In this document: one piece after another, positions 30,426 through 39,350 of the stretch
How the letters are laid out: the number at the start of each line of letters is the position of its first letter
How positions within the stretch are numbered: the stretch's first letter is position 1
DNA from: Bacteroidota bacterium
GTDB lineage: Bacteria; Bacteroidota; Bacteroidia; Flavobacteriales_C; GCA-002722245
Direction: 5' to 3'
NCBI GenBank assembly: GCA_026390935.1
Contig: JAPLEZ010000145.1
Location: 143,961 to 207,960 of the forward strand
Length of the DNA stretch: 64,000 nt
Position numbers and translations under genes: made by a program
Notes under the pieces: model-generated
The model's database searches: none
Told to the model about the DNA's origin: nothing
The model's input: only the letters and a program-made list of their open reading frames with translations

Positions 30426-31205
30426 ATGTCGAAAAAAATAATTTATATGTTTTTGATCTTCGGACTAGGATTTTCTTCTTGTGAGAAACCTAATCCCGAT
30501 GATGAGGACAAAGACGAGCAAAAACCAGTTCCCACAGGGACTCTGCGTTTTCATTTGCATACCTACGTTGAGAACAACGAAGTAGATGGCTATAATATCT
30601 CTTATACCACTGATGCCGGCCGACAAATATCGCTGTCCATCGCTCAGGTATATATTTCAAATGTACAGGTGGTAAAATTAGATGGATCGGTAATTAATTT
30701 GCCAGATACAATTCTACTTAAGACCTTAGCGGACGAAACGTATACCGTTGGCAAAGTTCCTGTGGGAAATTACAAAGGTATACGCTTTAAGGTGGGACTG
30801 AGCGCGGCCTATGATGCACAAAACCCTGTGCTATCGAAAGATTCGGCTGCGCTCAACCACTCTGAAATGTGGTTTGGAAATACCGCTCAATCCGATGGTT
30901 ATATTTTTATGAATGTGCAGGGCTCTGTAGATACTACTTCAGATCTTTCGGGCGTAATGATGCCTTTCATATATAAAGTTGGTACGGCCAGCAATTATGT
31001 TTCTGTAAACATGCCGGAGCAAAATTTTTCTATCCTTGAAAATCAGGTGGAATATGCGCACATGGTTTTGGATTGCAGCAAATTGTTTAACGGAATAAAA
31101 CTGAATGAAGCAGCCAATCTTTCCCTTGCAGGCAAAGCAGATAACAACAGCGCCCTTGCTCAGAAAATAGCAGCCAACATCCCATTAATGTTTAAGCTCG
31201 AATGA
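30426..31205 (+). CDS. MbnP-family (copper-binding type) lipoprotein
   Basis: Lipobox FGLGFSSCEKP; LRFHLHTYVENNEVDGYNISYTTDAGRQISLSIAQVYISNVQVVKLDGSVI...KVPVGNYKGIRFKVGLS. Confidence 0.75.
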   Translation: MSKKIIYMFLIFGLGFSSCEKPNPDDEDKDEQKPVPTGTLRFHLHTYVENNEVDGYNISYTTDAGRQISLSIAQVYISNVQVVKLDGSVINLPDTILLKTLADETYTVGKVPVGNYKGIRFKVGLSAAYDAQNPVLSKDSAALNHSEMWFGNTAQSDGYIFMNVQGSVDTTSDLSGVMMPFIYKVGTASNYVSVNMPEQNFSILENQVEYAHMVLDCSKLFNGIKLNEAANLSLAGKADNNSALAQKIAANIPLMFKLE

Positions 31206-31585
31206 TAAGAGGAGCGACATGTTTTTTATTCTTTTTTCTGGCGGCCTGTACCTACGAAAAGATAGAGCCGGTGAAAGATTGTGGATTGCCGGAAACGGTG
31301 TCTTTTAGCAAAGATGTTTTGCCTTTGTTGAATGCCAATTGCAGTTATGCAGGGTGTCATTCGGGCGTTTCTCCGGCAGGCGGATTGGATTTAGCGGATT
31401 CCGTTGCATACAAAGAATTATTAAAGCCCGGAAGTGGATATGTGGATACTTTAAATCCATCGTTCAGCATCTTGTATGCGCAAATGAAATCCACTTCCAA
31501 TCCAATGCCACCCAGCGGAAAACTGGATGATTGCAAATTGCAGTTGATCTTAAAATGGCTTGAACAAAAAGCCAAAAATAATTAA
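31202..31585 (+). CDS. Cytochrome c-like lipoprotein with CX4CH motif
   Basis: VSFSKDVLPLLNANCSYAGCHSGVSPAGGLDLADSVAYKELL...PMPPSGKLDDCKLQLILKWLEQKAKNN; ATG overlaps the preceding stop. Confidence 0.75.
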   Translation: MIRGATCFLFFFLAACTYEKIEPVKDCGLPETVSFSKDVLPLLNANCSYAGCHSGVSPAGGLDLADSVAYKELLKPGSGYVDTLNPSFSILYAQMKSTSNPMPPSGKLDDCKLQLILKWLEQKAKNN

Positions 31586-31602
31586 TTAGAAAACTTAAAA
31601 TC

Positions 31603-34167
31603 ATGAACTCAAAAAATATACATTTTTTAAGCGCATTAATGCTGCTTATATCTCACATTTCATTTGCCCATTTTGGCCAGAGAGGTCCACTCGGAGGAAC
31701 CGCAACTATAGGGTACACTTATGATACTCTTGTATGTATTGGTACTGCTGAAGGTGGTATTTTCTTCAGCACCAATTCCAATACTACAGCCTGGTCGGTG
31801 AAACCTGTTGGCTTACACAGTGGAAAAATCACAGCCATAACCCATTCGGGAAAATATCTTTTCACCGGAACGGCTGAAACAGGGGTATACCGTTATACTG
31901 GTTTTGTGGGCAGCGACCGCTACTGGGAAAAAGTAAGCAGTGGCTTGACCAATACTAAGATTAAGTCGTTGGCTGCGATTGACTCCATTACTGTAGTAGT
32001 TGGTACCGATGGCGGCGGATTGTTTAAAACCAAAAATAAAGGCGCAAGCTGGACAGCAATAAACAACGTATCATTGAACAGCAAAGTGATTACTGCAATT
32101 GTAAATGCAGGCGCACGACTCCTCCTTTCAACACAGGATGGCGGCGTGTTTTTCTCTGATGACAAAGGAGATACCTGGCAAAGCTTTAATGATGTAAACA
32201 CTGCAGGCATCGCAGGAACCAACATGCTTTCGTACAATGCCACCAGCGACGAGCTTCTGGTGTTGAACAACAGCGGTTTGTTTATTGCGGGCAGCGCAAG
32301 TACTGTCAACACAGCCAACTACAGTGCTGTAACAGCTCTTGCCAATACAATTATCAAAGACATCGATAACAATGGAACTACATGGATCATCGCTACCGAT
32401 AAAGGGGTATATACATCTGCTTCAGGAAGCATCAGTTTCTCTGCTCAAAACAATGGTTTGCCAAGTACCAACGTAAATGTGGTGGTGGCTTTTAAACTTA
32501 AATCACGTTTTATTGCCGGAGTTGATCACGAAACAATGTACAAATCAAATGACACTGGCATCAGCTGGAGCGCAGTAAATACAGGATTTAACAATCTTGC
32601 TACTTACGCGATGTTTACCAACGGAGTGAATTTTGTGGTGGCTGCTACCGAAAGAGGTGTGCACATAAGCACCGATTTTGGCGCCAATTACAAGATTCTG
32701 AACAAAGGCCTTAGCGACAGTTTGAATGTAAGCGATATTACTTTATTTGGAACCAAATTGCTGGCTACCACTAAAACGGGAGTTTTCCTAAGCGCCGATA
32801 CAGCCAAAAACTGGAGCGATATCAGCGGAGCTATTGGCAGCGTTCCTATAAAGAAAGTTTTTTCTTCTGCTTCCTATGCATATGTAATTACTGCCGATGG
32901 GAAAGTTTACCAGTCGGATTTGGTAAACGGATGGACCTTGATTCAAACCGGCTTACCACTAAATGTAAAAACTAGCTCTCTGGCTTTTTATGAGGGCAAA
33001 ATCATCTTGGGAGCTTATGGTGACGGAGTATATACAGCTGATGAAGCTTTCAGCAGCTGGACAGCCCTAAATACAGGACTTACCAACAAGAATGTAACAT
33101 CAGTTACAACCTTGGTAAGAGCAGCTGGAACCAAATTGTTTGCTGGAACCGATGGAGCAGGGGTGTTTGTGGCTGATGTGGTTTCAAGCAACTGGACAGC
33201 TACTTCTCCTACATCCATTTCCCATACTACCATGATTAATCTTGACGGAAGCAAAATTGAAGCTATGGCTACTTACGGCGGATATGTGTTTGCCAGCTAT
33301 CAGGGCGGATTGTTAACTACCAAGGATTTCGGTCAAACCTGGGTTGCTGGTGGTAACCAGTTTAATTTGCCGAGTTATACGCATGTTAGCAAAATTTCTT
33401 GTGTTACCACCCGTGTTTATGTAGTAACCGATAACAATGGTTTGTATTCTAATGCGCTTTCAGAACTTGATCCTGTCGCAAGTATTTCAGAAGCGCAAAA
33501 TTTACTATGTAACAATACCTGCAATGGAACAGCAGCAGCAACTGTTGTGGCAGGAAGTGGAGCCGTTTCTTATTTGTGGAGCAATGGACAAACATCAGCT
33601 ACTGCCACCGGTTTGTGTGCAGGTAAATATGTTGTAACGGTAACCGTTGGAGTAGAAACAGCCACCGACAGTATTGTAATTAGCGAACCAGCTGCTTTGA
33701 GCGTTGTGCTTTCTTCTGTGGCAAGCTCAGGCAGCAATGGTGAGGCTTCTGCTTTAGTTTCAGGCGGAAAAGCACCTTACAGCTACGCATGGAGCAATGG
33801 CAAAGACAGCTCAGCTATTGTAAATCTTGCGCCTGGTAAATACGATCTTACTATTAGTGATGCTAATGGCTGTACTCTGGATACCAGCGTAAACATTGTT
33901 TCTTCTAACGGTGTTATGGCATTGGAAAACAATGTTGTTAATGTTTTCCCTAATCCAAGCAACGGTAAAGTAATTTTGGATCTTTCATCACTAAAAGGAT
34001 CAGTTCAAAGCATTGCAGTATATGATGTTACCGGAAGAATGATTCAAAATCACGCGTCGGTACATGTCTCTTCATTTGCATTGGATATCAACGGTATCGC
34101 AGGCGTTTACTTTATCAGAGTAAGCACTGGGGATGCTGTAATTGTTTCAAGAGTAATTGTAGAATAA
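31603..34167 (+). CDS. Large T9SS-secreted beta-propeller protein with SprB-like repeats and type A sorting domain
   Basis: Repeated GTAEGGIFFSTNSNTTAWS / GTDGGGLFKTKNKGASWTAINN blades; SprB-like LLCNNTCNGTAAATVVAGSGAVSYLWSNGQTSATATGLCAGKYVVTV; C-terminal VFPNPSNGKVILDLS...YDVTGRMI. Confidence 0.85.
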   Translation: MNSKNIHFLSALMLLISHISFAHFGQRGPLGGTATIGYTYDTLVCIGTAEGGIFFSTNSNTTAWSVKPVGLHSGKITAITHSGKYLFTGTAETGVYRYTGFVGSDRYWEKVSSGLTNTKIKSLAAIDSITVVVGTDGGGLFKTKNKGASWTAINNVSLNSKVITAIVNAGARLLLSTQDGGVFFSDDKGDTWQSFNDVNTAGIAGTNMLSYNATSDELLVLNNSGLFIAGSASTVNTANYSAVTALANTIIKDIDNNGTTWIIATDKGVYTSASGSISFSAQNNGLPSTNVNVVVAFKLKSRFIAGVDHETMYKSNDTGISWSAVNTGFNNLATYAMFTNGVNFVVAATERGVHISTDFGANYKILNKGLSDSLNVSDITLFGTKLLATTKTGVFLSADTAKNWSDISGAIGSVPIKKVFSSASYAYVITADGKVYQSDLVNGWTLIQTGLPLNVKTSSLAFYEGKIILGAYGDGVYTADEAFSSWTALNTGLTNKNVTSVTTLVRAAGTKLFAGTDGAGVFVADVVSSNWTATSPTSISHTTMINLDGSKIEAMATYGGYVFASYQGGLLTTKDFGQTWVAGGNQFNLPSYTHVSKISCVTTRVYVVTDNNGLYSNALSELDPVASISEAQNLLCNNTCNGTAAATVVAGSGAVSYLWSNGQTSATATGLCAGKYVVTVTVGVETATDSIVISEPAALSVVLSSVASSGSNGEASALVSGGKAPYSYAWSNGKDSSAIVNLAPGKYDLTISDANGCTLDTSVNIVSSNGVMALENNVVNVFPNPSNGKVILDLSSLKGSVQSIAVYDVTGRMIQNHASVHVSSFALDINGIAGVYFIRVSTGDAVIVSRVIVE

Positions 34168-34179
34168 GTTTTTAATTAG

Positions 34180-34214
34180 AAAGGGGGCAGATTTTTCTGT
34201 CCCCTTTCTTTTTT
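34180..34214 (+). terminator. Rho-independent terminator
   Basis: aaagggggcag-atttttctg-tccccttt stem followed by cttttttt. Confidence 0.8.
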
Positions 34215-34279
34215 CAATCATAAAATTATCTTTGTGGGGCTTAATTAAACGAGTCGCCTGACTCCCTAAACAAAATTTT

Positions 34280-35196
34280 ATGGTATTAAAAAACGAACTC
34301 ATTGTTCAAATTAAGAGCATTATTGCTCAGTCTCAAGAGAACGCTATTCGCTCGGTTGATTTCCAAAGAGTGTTGATGTACTGGAACGTTGGCAAAACTA
34401 TTTTAGAAGAAGAGCAAGAAGGAAAACAAAGGGCAAATTACGGCCAATTTTTAATAAAGAATCTTGCGGCAGCTTTACAGCCGGAATTTGGCAGCGGCTT
34501 TTCAGTGCGGCAATTGGAGCGTTATCGGCAGTTTTACAGGGCCTTTCCAAATGCGTCCGCACTGCGGACGCATTTGAGTTGGATGAGGTCATCCACCTGT
34601 TCCACACAACCCTTCAGGCCCTCGGCATCCAGGCAAGTAACAAAGAAGATATAATTGCAATGGCTCGTGGTGAAAAAATTCCGGACAAAGCCAGCGATAT
34701 TATTAAGGATCCAATGGTTCTTGAGTTTTTGGGACTAAAGCAGAATGCGTCTTATTATGAAAAAGATTTTGAACAAGCGATCATCACGCATTTACAAGAT
34801 TTTTTATTGGAGATGGGAAATGGATTTTCTTTTGTGGCCCGTCAGCAGCGCATCCATTTAGAAGGAGATGAATTTTTTGTTGATTTGGTTTTTTACAATC
34901 GTTTATTGCGTTGTTTTGTGATCATTGAAATTAAAACGCATAAATTGACCCATCAGGATTTAGGTCAGTTGCAAATGTATGTCAACTACTTTGACCGTAC
35001 TCAGTGTTTGCCCGATGAAAACCCCAGTATTGGAATTTTACTTTGTGCCGATAAAAATAATGCGGTGGTGAAATATACCTTGCCGTCAGATAATAAAACA
35101 ATTGTCGCTACTCAGTATCATTTATATCTTCCTACAGAGGAGCAGCTTACCAAAGAACTTAAACAGGAGTGGAATCGATTCAATCAGAAAAAGTAA
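34280..35196 (+). pseudogene. DUF1016 / YhcG-type PDDEXK nuclease, disrupted
   Basis: N-terminal ORF 34280-34654 (IIAQSQENAIRSVDFQRVLMYWNVGKTILEEEQEGKQRANYGQFLIKNLAAALQPEFGSGFSVRQLERYRQFYRAFPNASALRTHLSW) then frame change; C-terminal ORF 34579-35196 (ARGEKIPDKASDIIKDPMVLEFLGLKQNASYYEKDFEQAIITHLQDFLLEMGNGFSFVARQQRIHLEGDEFFVDLVFYNRLLRCFVIIEIK). Confidence 0.82.
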
Positions 35197-35232
35197 AACT
35201 ATTTTTGAAAAGAGTATTTTTACAGAACAATT

Positions 35233-35823
35233 ATGATCTCATTTGAATTTTCGCAACAGGAACAAAGCATCCAGCCTCATTTAGAAAAAGAGGAAAAGCT
35301 TTTATGGATAGGCATTCCCAAACAAGGAATCTTATTTTCCTGGTTCGATATTTTTTTAATTCCATTTAGTTTGGCCTGGGGCGGTTTCGCTATTTTTTGG
35401 GAATACATGGCCTTGCAAATTGTATCAGAGGGCGAACCATTTTTTGAATATATTTTTCCCATTGTTGGTATTCCCTTCGTCATCATTGGTTTTCAGTTGA
35501 TGATAGGGCGCTTTTTTTCTGATAAGAGAAGAAGAGCAAATACCATTTATGCCCTTACCAATCAAAGGGTTTTGTTTCAACAGAAAGAAGAAATCTGGTA
35601 TTACAAATTGGAAGACATAAAGAACATTAATGTGTCGGAAAGGAAAGACGGTTCGGGAACTATTTTCTTTTCTGACGTTTATTCCCCTGTCCTGAATATT
35701 GAAACCATCAACTGGCCTTCACGGAAAAAACAAAAACCACAACCAACATCTTTTGATAAAATCCAGGAAGTACGGGTGGTTTACGAGAAGATTCTAAAAG
35801 CGCAAAGTAATAAAATTCCTTAA
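35233..35823 (+). CDS. PH-like domain membrane protein
   Basis: Two TM segments; TIYALTNQRVLFQQKEEIWYYKLEDIKNINVSERKDGSGTIFFSD bacterial PH-domain signature. Confidence 0.65.
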   Translation: MISFEFSQQEQSIQPHLEKEEKLLWIGIPKQGILFSWFDIFLIPFSLAWGGFAIFWEYMALQIVSEGEPFFEYIFPIVGIPFVIIGFQLMIGRFFSDKRRRANTIYALTNQRVLFQQKEEIWYYKLEDIKNINVSERKDGSGTIFFSDVYSPVLNIETINWPSRKKQKPQPTSFDKIQEVRVVYEKILKAQSNKIP

Positions 35824-35852
35824 ACACTTTTTTGTTTTCAATTAATATCGTA

Positions 35853-35864
35853 ATATTGCAATAT
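35853..35864. promoter_or_regulatory. Candidate ArsR-family operator
   Basis: Perfect palindrome atattgcaatat within ttaatatcgtaatattgcaatatagatatatag, immediately upstream of the ArsR ATG (35877). Confidence 0.5.
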
Positions 35865-35876
35865 AGATATATAGCA

Positions 35877-36206
35877 ATGGGAATTTCAAAAACCGAACAT
35901 TTTACCGAAAAGCAAAACGAACTGGCTTCTTTAATGAAGGCATTGGCACATCCAGCGCGTATTGCAATAATTGAGCATATCATAAAAGTAAACGCCTGCA
36001 TATGCAACGATATAGTGAACGAACTGCCGCTGGCCCAACCCACTATTTCGCAGCATTTAAAAGAGTTGAAAAACGCAGGGATCATCAAGGGAAATATTGA
36101 AGGAAATGCCATTTGTTACTGCATCGACGAAAAAGTGATTGCCAAATTGCAAAAAATATTTTCGGGTTATGAAATGAAAATTGAAAAGAAAAGATCTTGT
36201 TGTTAG
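35877..36206 (+). CDS. ArsR-family transcriptional regulator
   Basis: ELASLMKALAHPARIAIIEHIIKVNACICNDIVNELPLAQPTISQHLKELKNAGIIKGNIEGNAICYCI. Confidence 0.92.
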   Translation: MGISKTEHFTEKQNELASLMKALAHPARIAIIEHIIKVNACICNDIVNELPLAQPTISQHLKELKNAGIIKGNIEGNAICYCIDEKVIAKLQKIFSGYEMKIEKKRSCC

Positions 36207-36304
36207 ACTTAAAAATCAAAAAGATGAAATATTCATTATTCCAAAACGAAATAATTACAGATAATGAACATTCCATCTGACCCTAAAAATTAAATTATAT
36301 ACAG

Positions 36305-36778
36305 ATGAAACTATCCCAAATCAAAAACATTTTAACTTCTTTAGAAGCGGTTAATTTTGAATTACCAGACGGAACAATGGTTCCTGTGCATTATCATGTA
36401 ACGGAAGTCGGACAAATAACCAAAAACTTTATTGATTGCGGCGGCACCATCCGACAAGAAAAGAAAGTGAATTTTCAATTGTGGGAAGCCAATGATACCG
36501 ATCATCGCTTGGCGGCGCAAAAGCTTTTGAAAATTATTGCCCTTTCCGAAAAGGCTTTAAACATTGAAGATGCAGAGGTTGAGGTGGAATATCAAACCAC
36601 AACAATTGGCAAATACGGCGTGGAATTTAATGGAAAAAACTTTGAGCTGGTTTCATTAAGCACTGCTTGTTTGGCGAGCGACAGTTGTGGAATTCCTGCT
36701 GAAAAAATGAAACTGAATTTAGTGGATTTGGGAGCAAAGGAATCTTCTTGTTGTGCGCCTGGAGGCGGCTGTTGTTAA
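36305..36778 (+). CDS. DUF6428-like protein of arsenic-type operons
   Basis: MKLSQIKNILTSLEAVNFELPDGTMVPVHYHVTEVGQITKNFIDCGGTIRQEKKVNFQLW...; C-terminal SSCCAPGGGCC. Confidence 0.75.
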   Translation: MKLSQIKNILTSLEAVNFELPDGTMVPVHYHVTEVGQITKNFIDCGGTIRQEKKVNFQLWEANDTDHRLAAQKLLKIIALSEKALNIEDAEVEVEYQTTTIGKYGVEFNGKNFELVSLSTACLASDSCGIPAEKMKLNLVDLGAKESSCCAPGGGCC

Positions 36779-36795
36779 CTTACATAGAGGCCGGG

Positions 36796-36888
36796 ATAGA
36801 TCCTGAAACAAGTGCAGGATGACATTAGCGGGCATTATCTGAAGAATATGGTTCACATTGGTCATCCTGAACTTGTTTCAGGATCTAT
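36796..36888. repeat. REPIN-like element, arm family B, copy 1 (93 bp)
   Basis: atagatcctgaaacaagtgcaggatgac-[attagcgggcattatctgaagaatatggttcacatt]-ggtcatcctgaacttgtttcaggatctat. Confidence 0.85.
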
Positions 36889-36921
36889 TTTCATTCTAAA
36901 TAATAATCAAAAAATAAAACC

Positions 36922-37533
36922 ATGAATACCCTTTTACCTTCTCTCGAAAGCTTCAGAAAAAAGCTTGATTTTTCAGTCATCTCTGATGAAAGAAAAATAA
37001 TTTTAAATGAATTGATCACCTACATTCAGCAGCAGCGTAATTCCGGCAAAGAAATTCACCTGAATTTTATTTGCACGCACAACAGTCGTAGAAGTCAGTT
37101 CTCCCAAATCTGGGCACAAACTGCCGCCTATTATTATGGGATAAAAGCCCATTGTTATTCGGGCGGAGTGGAAGTAACGGCATTTAATGAACGTGCCGTT
37201 GAATCTATAAAGCGGACAGGATTCAAAGTGGAAAAAAACGGAGAAGGCAATCCGAAATATTCGCTTTTTTTCTCTGATGATGCAGCGCCTATTATTGCTT
37301 TTTCAAAATTGTATGATGATGAAACAAGCGCGAAATCAAATTTTGCAGCAGTAATGACCTGTTCTCATGCCGATGAGAATTGTCCCTTCATTCCCGGTGC
37401 CGACAAACGCATTCCGGTGAGATATAACGATCCAAAAGCATTTGACGACACTCCTCTTGAAGTGCAAAAGTACGATGAGCGCTCAAAAGAAATTGCTACT
37501 GAAATGTTTTATATTTTTAGTCAAATATTATAG
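36922..37533 (+). CDS. Low-molecular-weight phosphatase / arsenate reductase-like protein
   Basis: HLNFICTHNSRRSQFSQIWAQTAAYYYGIKAHCYSGGVEVTAFNERAVESIKRTGFKV; C(X)5R loop CTHNSRRS. Confidence 0.85.
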   Translation: MNTLLPSLESFRKKLDFSVISDERKIILNELITYIQQQRNSGKEIHLNFICTHNSRRSQFSQIWAQTAAYYYGIKAHCYSGGVEVTAFNERAVESIKRTGFKVEKNGEGNPKYSLFFSDDAAPIIAFSKLYDDETSAKSNFAAVMTCSHADENCPFIPGADKRIPVRYNDPKAFDDTPLEVQKYDERSKEIATEMFYIFSQIL

Positions 37534-37539
37534 ACGCAA

Positions 37540-38172
37540 ATGAAAAAACATTTCCCTGAATTTCTAGCCACGTTTATTGTTGTGTTTTGCGGAACAGGTT
37601 CAATAATTATCAATCAAATTAGTGGCGGTATAATTGGTCATAGTGGTATTGCCGTGACGTTCGGATTGGTGATTATGGCGATGGTATATGCTTTTCCGAA
37701 AGCACAATTTAATCCTGCAGTATCATTGAGTTTAGCTCTTTTTGGCTTGTTGAATAAAGTCGACGCAGCGAAAAATATCGCGTTTCAGTTTGCAGGGGCT
37801 TTTGCAGCAAGTGTAGTATTAAAATTAATATTTCCAGAAGCACTAACATTAGGCGCCACTATTCCTTCCGGACCGCATATGCAATCGTTTATTTTAGAAA
37901 TATTTTTGATGTTTTTCTTGGTGTTGGCTGCGTTAAAAGTGGGTGAATATACCAAAGAAATTCAAGCTTTTACAGGAGTTGTAGTTGGCGGAGTAGTATT
38001 GCTGGAAGCCATGTTTGCCGGACCAATTAGCGGAGCATCAATGAATCCTGCGCGTAGTTTTGCTCCAGCTATTTTAAGCGGGAATTTGGATGGATTGTGG
38101 ATTTATTTAACGGCGCCTTTTATTGGAGCCATAGGAGCATTTATAGTTTGGAAATGGTTAAAAGAGATATAG
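37540..38172 (+). CDS. MIP/aquaporin family channel (AqpS-like context)
   Basis: Two NPA boxes FNPAVSLS and MNPARSFA; six TM pattern; follows arsenate reductase-like gene. Confidence 0.9.
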   Translation: MKKHFPEFLATFIVVFCGTGSIIINQISGGIIGHSGIAVTFGLVIMAMVYAFPKAQFNPAVSLSLALFGLLNKVDAAKNIAFQFAGAFAASVVLKLIFPEALTLGATIPSGPHMQSFILEIFLMFFLVLAALKVGEYTKEIQAFTGVVVGGVVLLEAMFAGPISGASMNPARSFAPAILSGNLDGLWIYLTAPFIGAIGAFIVWKWLKEI

Positions 38173-38537
38173 AAAATCGTGCAGATATTGAAGCATTGGT
38201 AAATGCATTTTATCTGAAGGTGGAAAAGGACGACGTGATTCGTCATTTTTTTACGGATGTGGTGAAACTGGATTGGAGTAAACATATTCCAGTGATGTAC
38301 GATTTTTGGGAATCCATTCTTTTAAATACGCACAACTACAAAGGAAATCCAATGCCTGCGCATGTTTCTCTCAACGAAAAGTCACCAATGAAAAAGGAGC
38401 ATTTCGACAGATGGATACAACTTTTTTCTGCTACTATAGATGAATTGTTTCAAGGTGAAAAGGCAGAGCAGGCAAAGACAAGAGCATTGTCAATTGCAAC
38501 TGTAATGCAAATAAAAATGATTCAAAAAAGTAAATAG
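38154..38537 (+). CDS. Group III truncated hemoglobin
   Basis: ATG 38154 MVKRDIENRADIEALVNAFYLKVEKDDVIRHFFTDVVKLDWSKHIPVMYDFWESILLNTHNYKGNPMPAHVSLNEKSPMKKEHFDRWIQLF; overlaps the aquaporin end by 19 nt. Confidence 0.85.
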   Translation: MVKRDIENRADIEALVNAFYLKVEKDDVIRHFFTDVVKLDWSKHIPVMYDFWESILLNTHNYKGNPMPAHVSLNEKSPMKKEHFDRWIQLFSATIDELFQGEKAEQAKTRALSIATVMQIKMIQKSK

Positions 38538-38626
38538 ATCCTGAAACAAGTTCAGGAAGACGTTAGCATGTATTATCTGAAGAGTATGGTTCACATTTGT
38601 CATCCTGAACATGTTTCAGGATCTAT
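38534..38626. repeat. REPIN-like element, arm family B, copy 2 (93 bp)
   Basis: atagatcctgaaacaagttcaggaagac-[gttagcatgtattatctgaagagtatggttcacatt]-tgtcatcctgaacatgtttcaggatctat; same length and orientation as copy 1; overlaps the TAG stop of the hemoglobin gene. Confidence 0.85.
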
Positions 38627-38678
38627 TACAGGAGGACAAGAATAGGGTTACCTTTTTCATTTTTTGGAATGAATAAAT

Positions 38679-39326
38679 ATGAAAACCTTTTTTAAATATT
38701 TGTTGCGTTGCACTTTAGTGGTGCTTTCGTTGATTGCTTTATATTTCGTTGTAGCCTTTATTTTATCCTATATTCCGGCAGATGTAGAAGAAGTGCTCGA
38801 TGAAAAAAATCAAACATTTTACATTCAATCCAATGGGACACATTTGGATATTGTGTTGCCGGCAGAGGCGATTGACACTTCTTTTCTAAATAAATTACAA
38901 GTACCGAAAAGCACAAAATACCTTGCCTTCGGATGGGGAAATAAGGAGTTTTATTTTAATGTGCCTGAGTGGAAAGATCTTTCCGTGGGCTTAGCGTTTC
39001 GTGCAGCATTTATGCAATTGGAGGCGGCGCAAAGAGTCGCATACATAACACGATCTCGTGAGAATTGGACAGAGGTGAAAGTGAGTTCGTCGCAAATGAA
39101 AAAACTAAATGATTTCATTTTTTCATCTTTTGTTTTGAAAGAAAAGCAACTCGTGAAATGCGATTGTCCGCTTGAATATCAAAACGTAAATTTTTACGAT
39201 GCTAAGGGAAATTATTCCTGTATCAACACTTGCAATGTGTGGGTGAATGATGCCATGAAAGCCTCGGGGGTAGAGACTTCTGTGTGGTCGCCTTTTCATT
39301 TTGGTGTGCTGCATCATTTGGAATAA
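38679..39326 (+). CDS. TIGR02117/DUF2459 family protein
   Basis: FYIQSNGTHLDIVLPAEAID...YLAFGWGNKEFYFNVPEWKDL...NVWVNDAMKASGVETSVWSPFHFGVLHHL. Confidence 0.8.
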   Translation: MKTFFKYLLRCTLVVLSLIALYFVVAFILSYIPADVEEVLDEKNQTFYIQSNGTHLDIVLPAEAIDTSFLNKLQVPKSTKYLAFGWGNKEFYFNVPEWKDLSVGLAFRAAFMQLEAAQRVAYITRSRENWTEVKVSSSQMKKLNDFIFSSFVLKEKQLVKCDCPLEYQNVNFYDAKGNYSCINTCNVWVNDAMKASGVETSVWSPFHFGVLHHLE

Positions 39327-39350
39327 AAACGAAAATACTATCTTCATCAC

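Noticed and set aside
34550-34574. 25-bp palindrome aatgcgtccgca-c-tgcggacgcatt in the DUF1016 gene, considered as a mobile-element scar
   Set aside because: It encodes FPNASALRTHLSW, which fits the conserved N-terminal region of the family, so the palindrome is within genuine coding sequence.
38627-38645. caggaggacaagaatagg after family-B copy 2, resembling a fragment of the family-A arm
   Set aside because: Only about 10 matching bases; too short to separate from chance.
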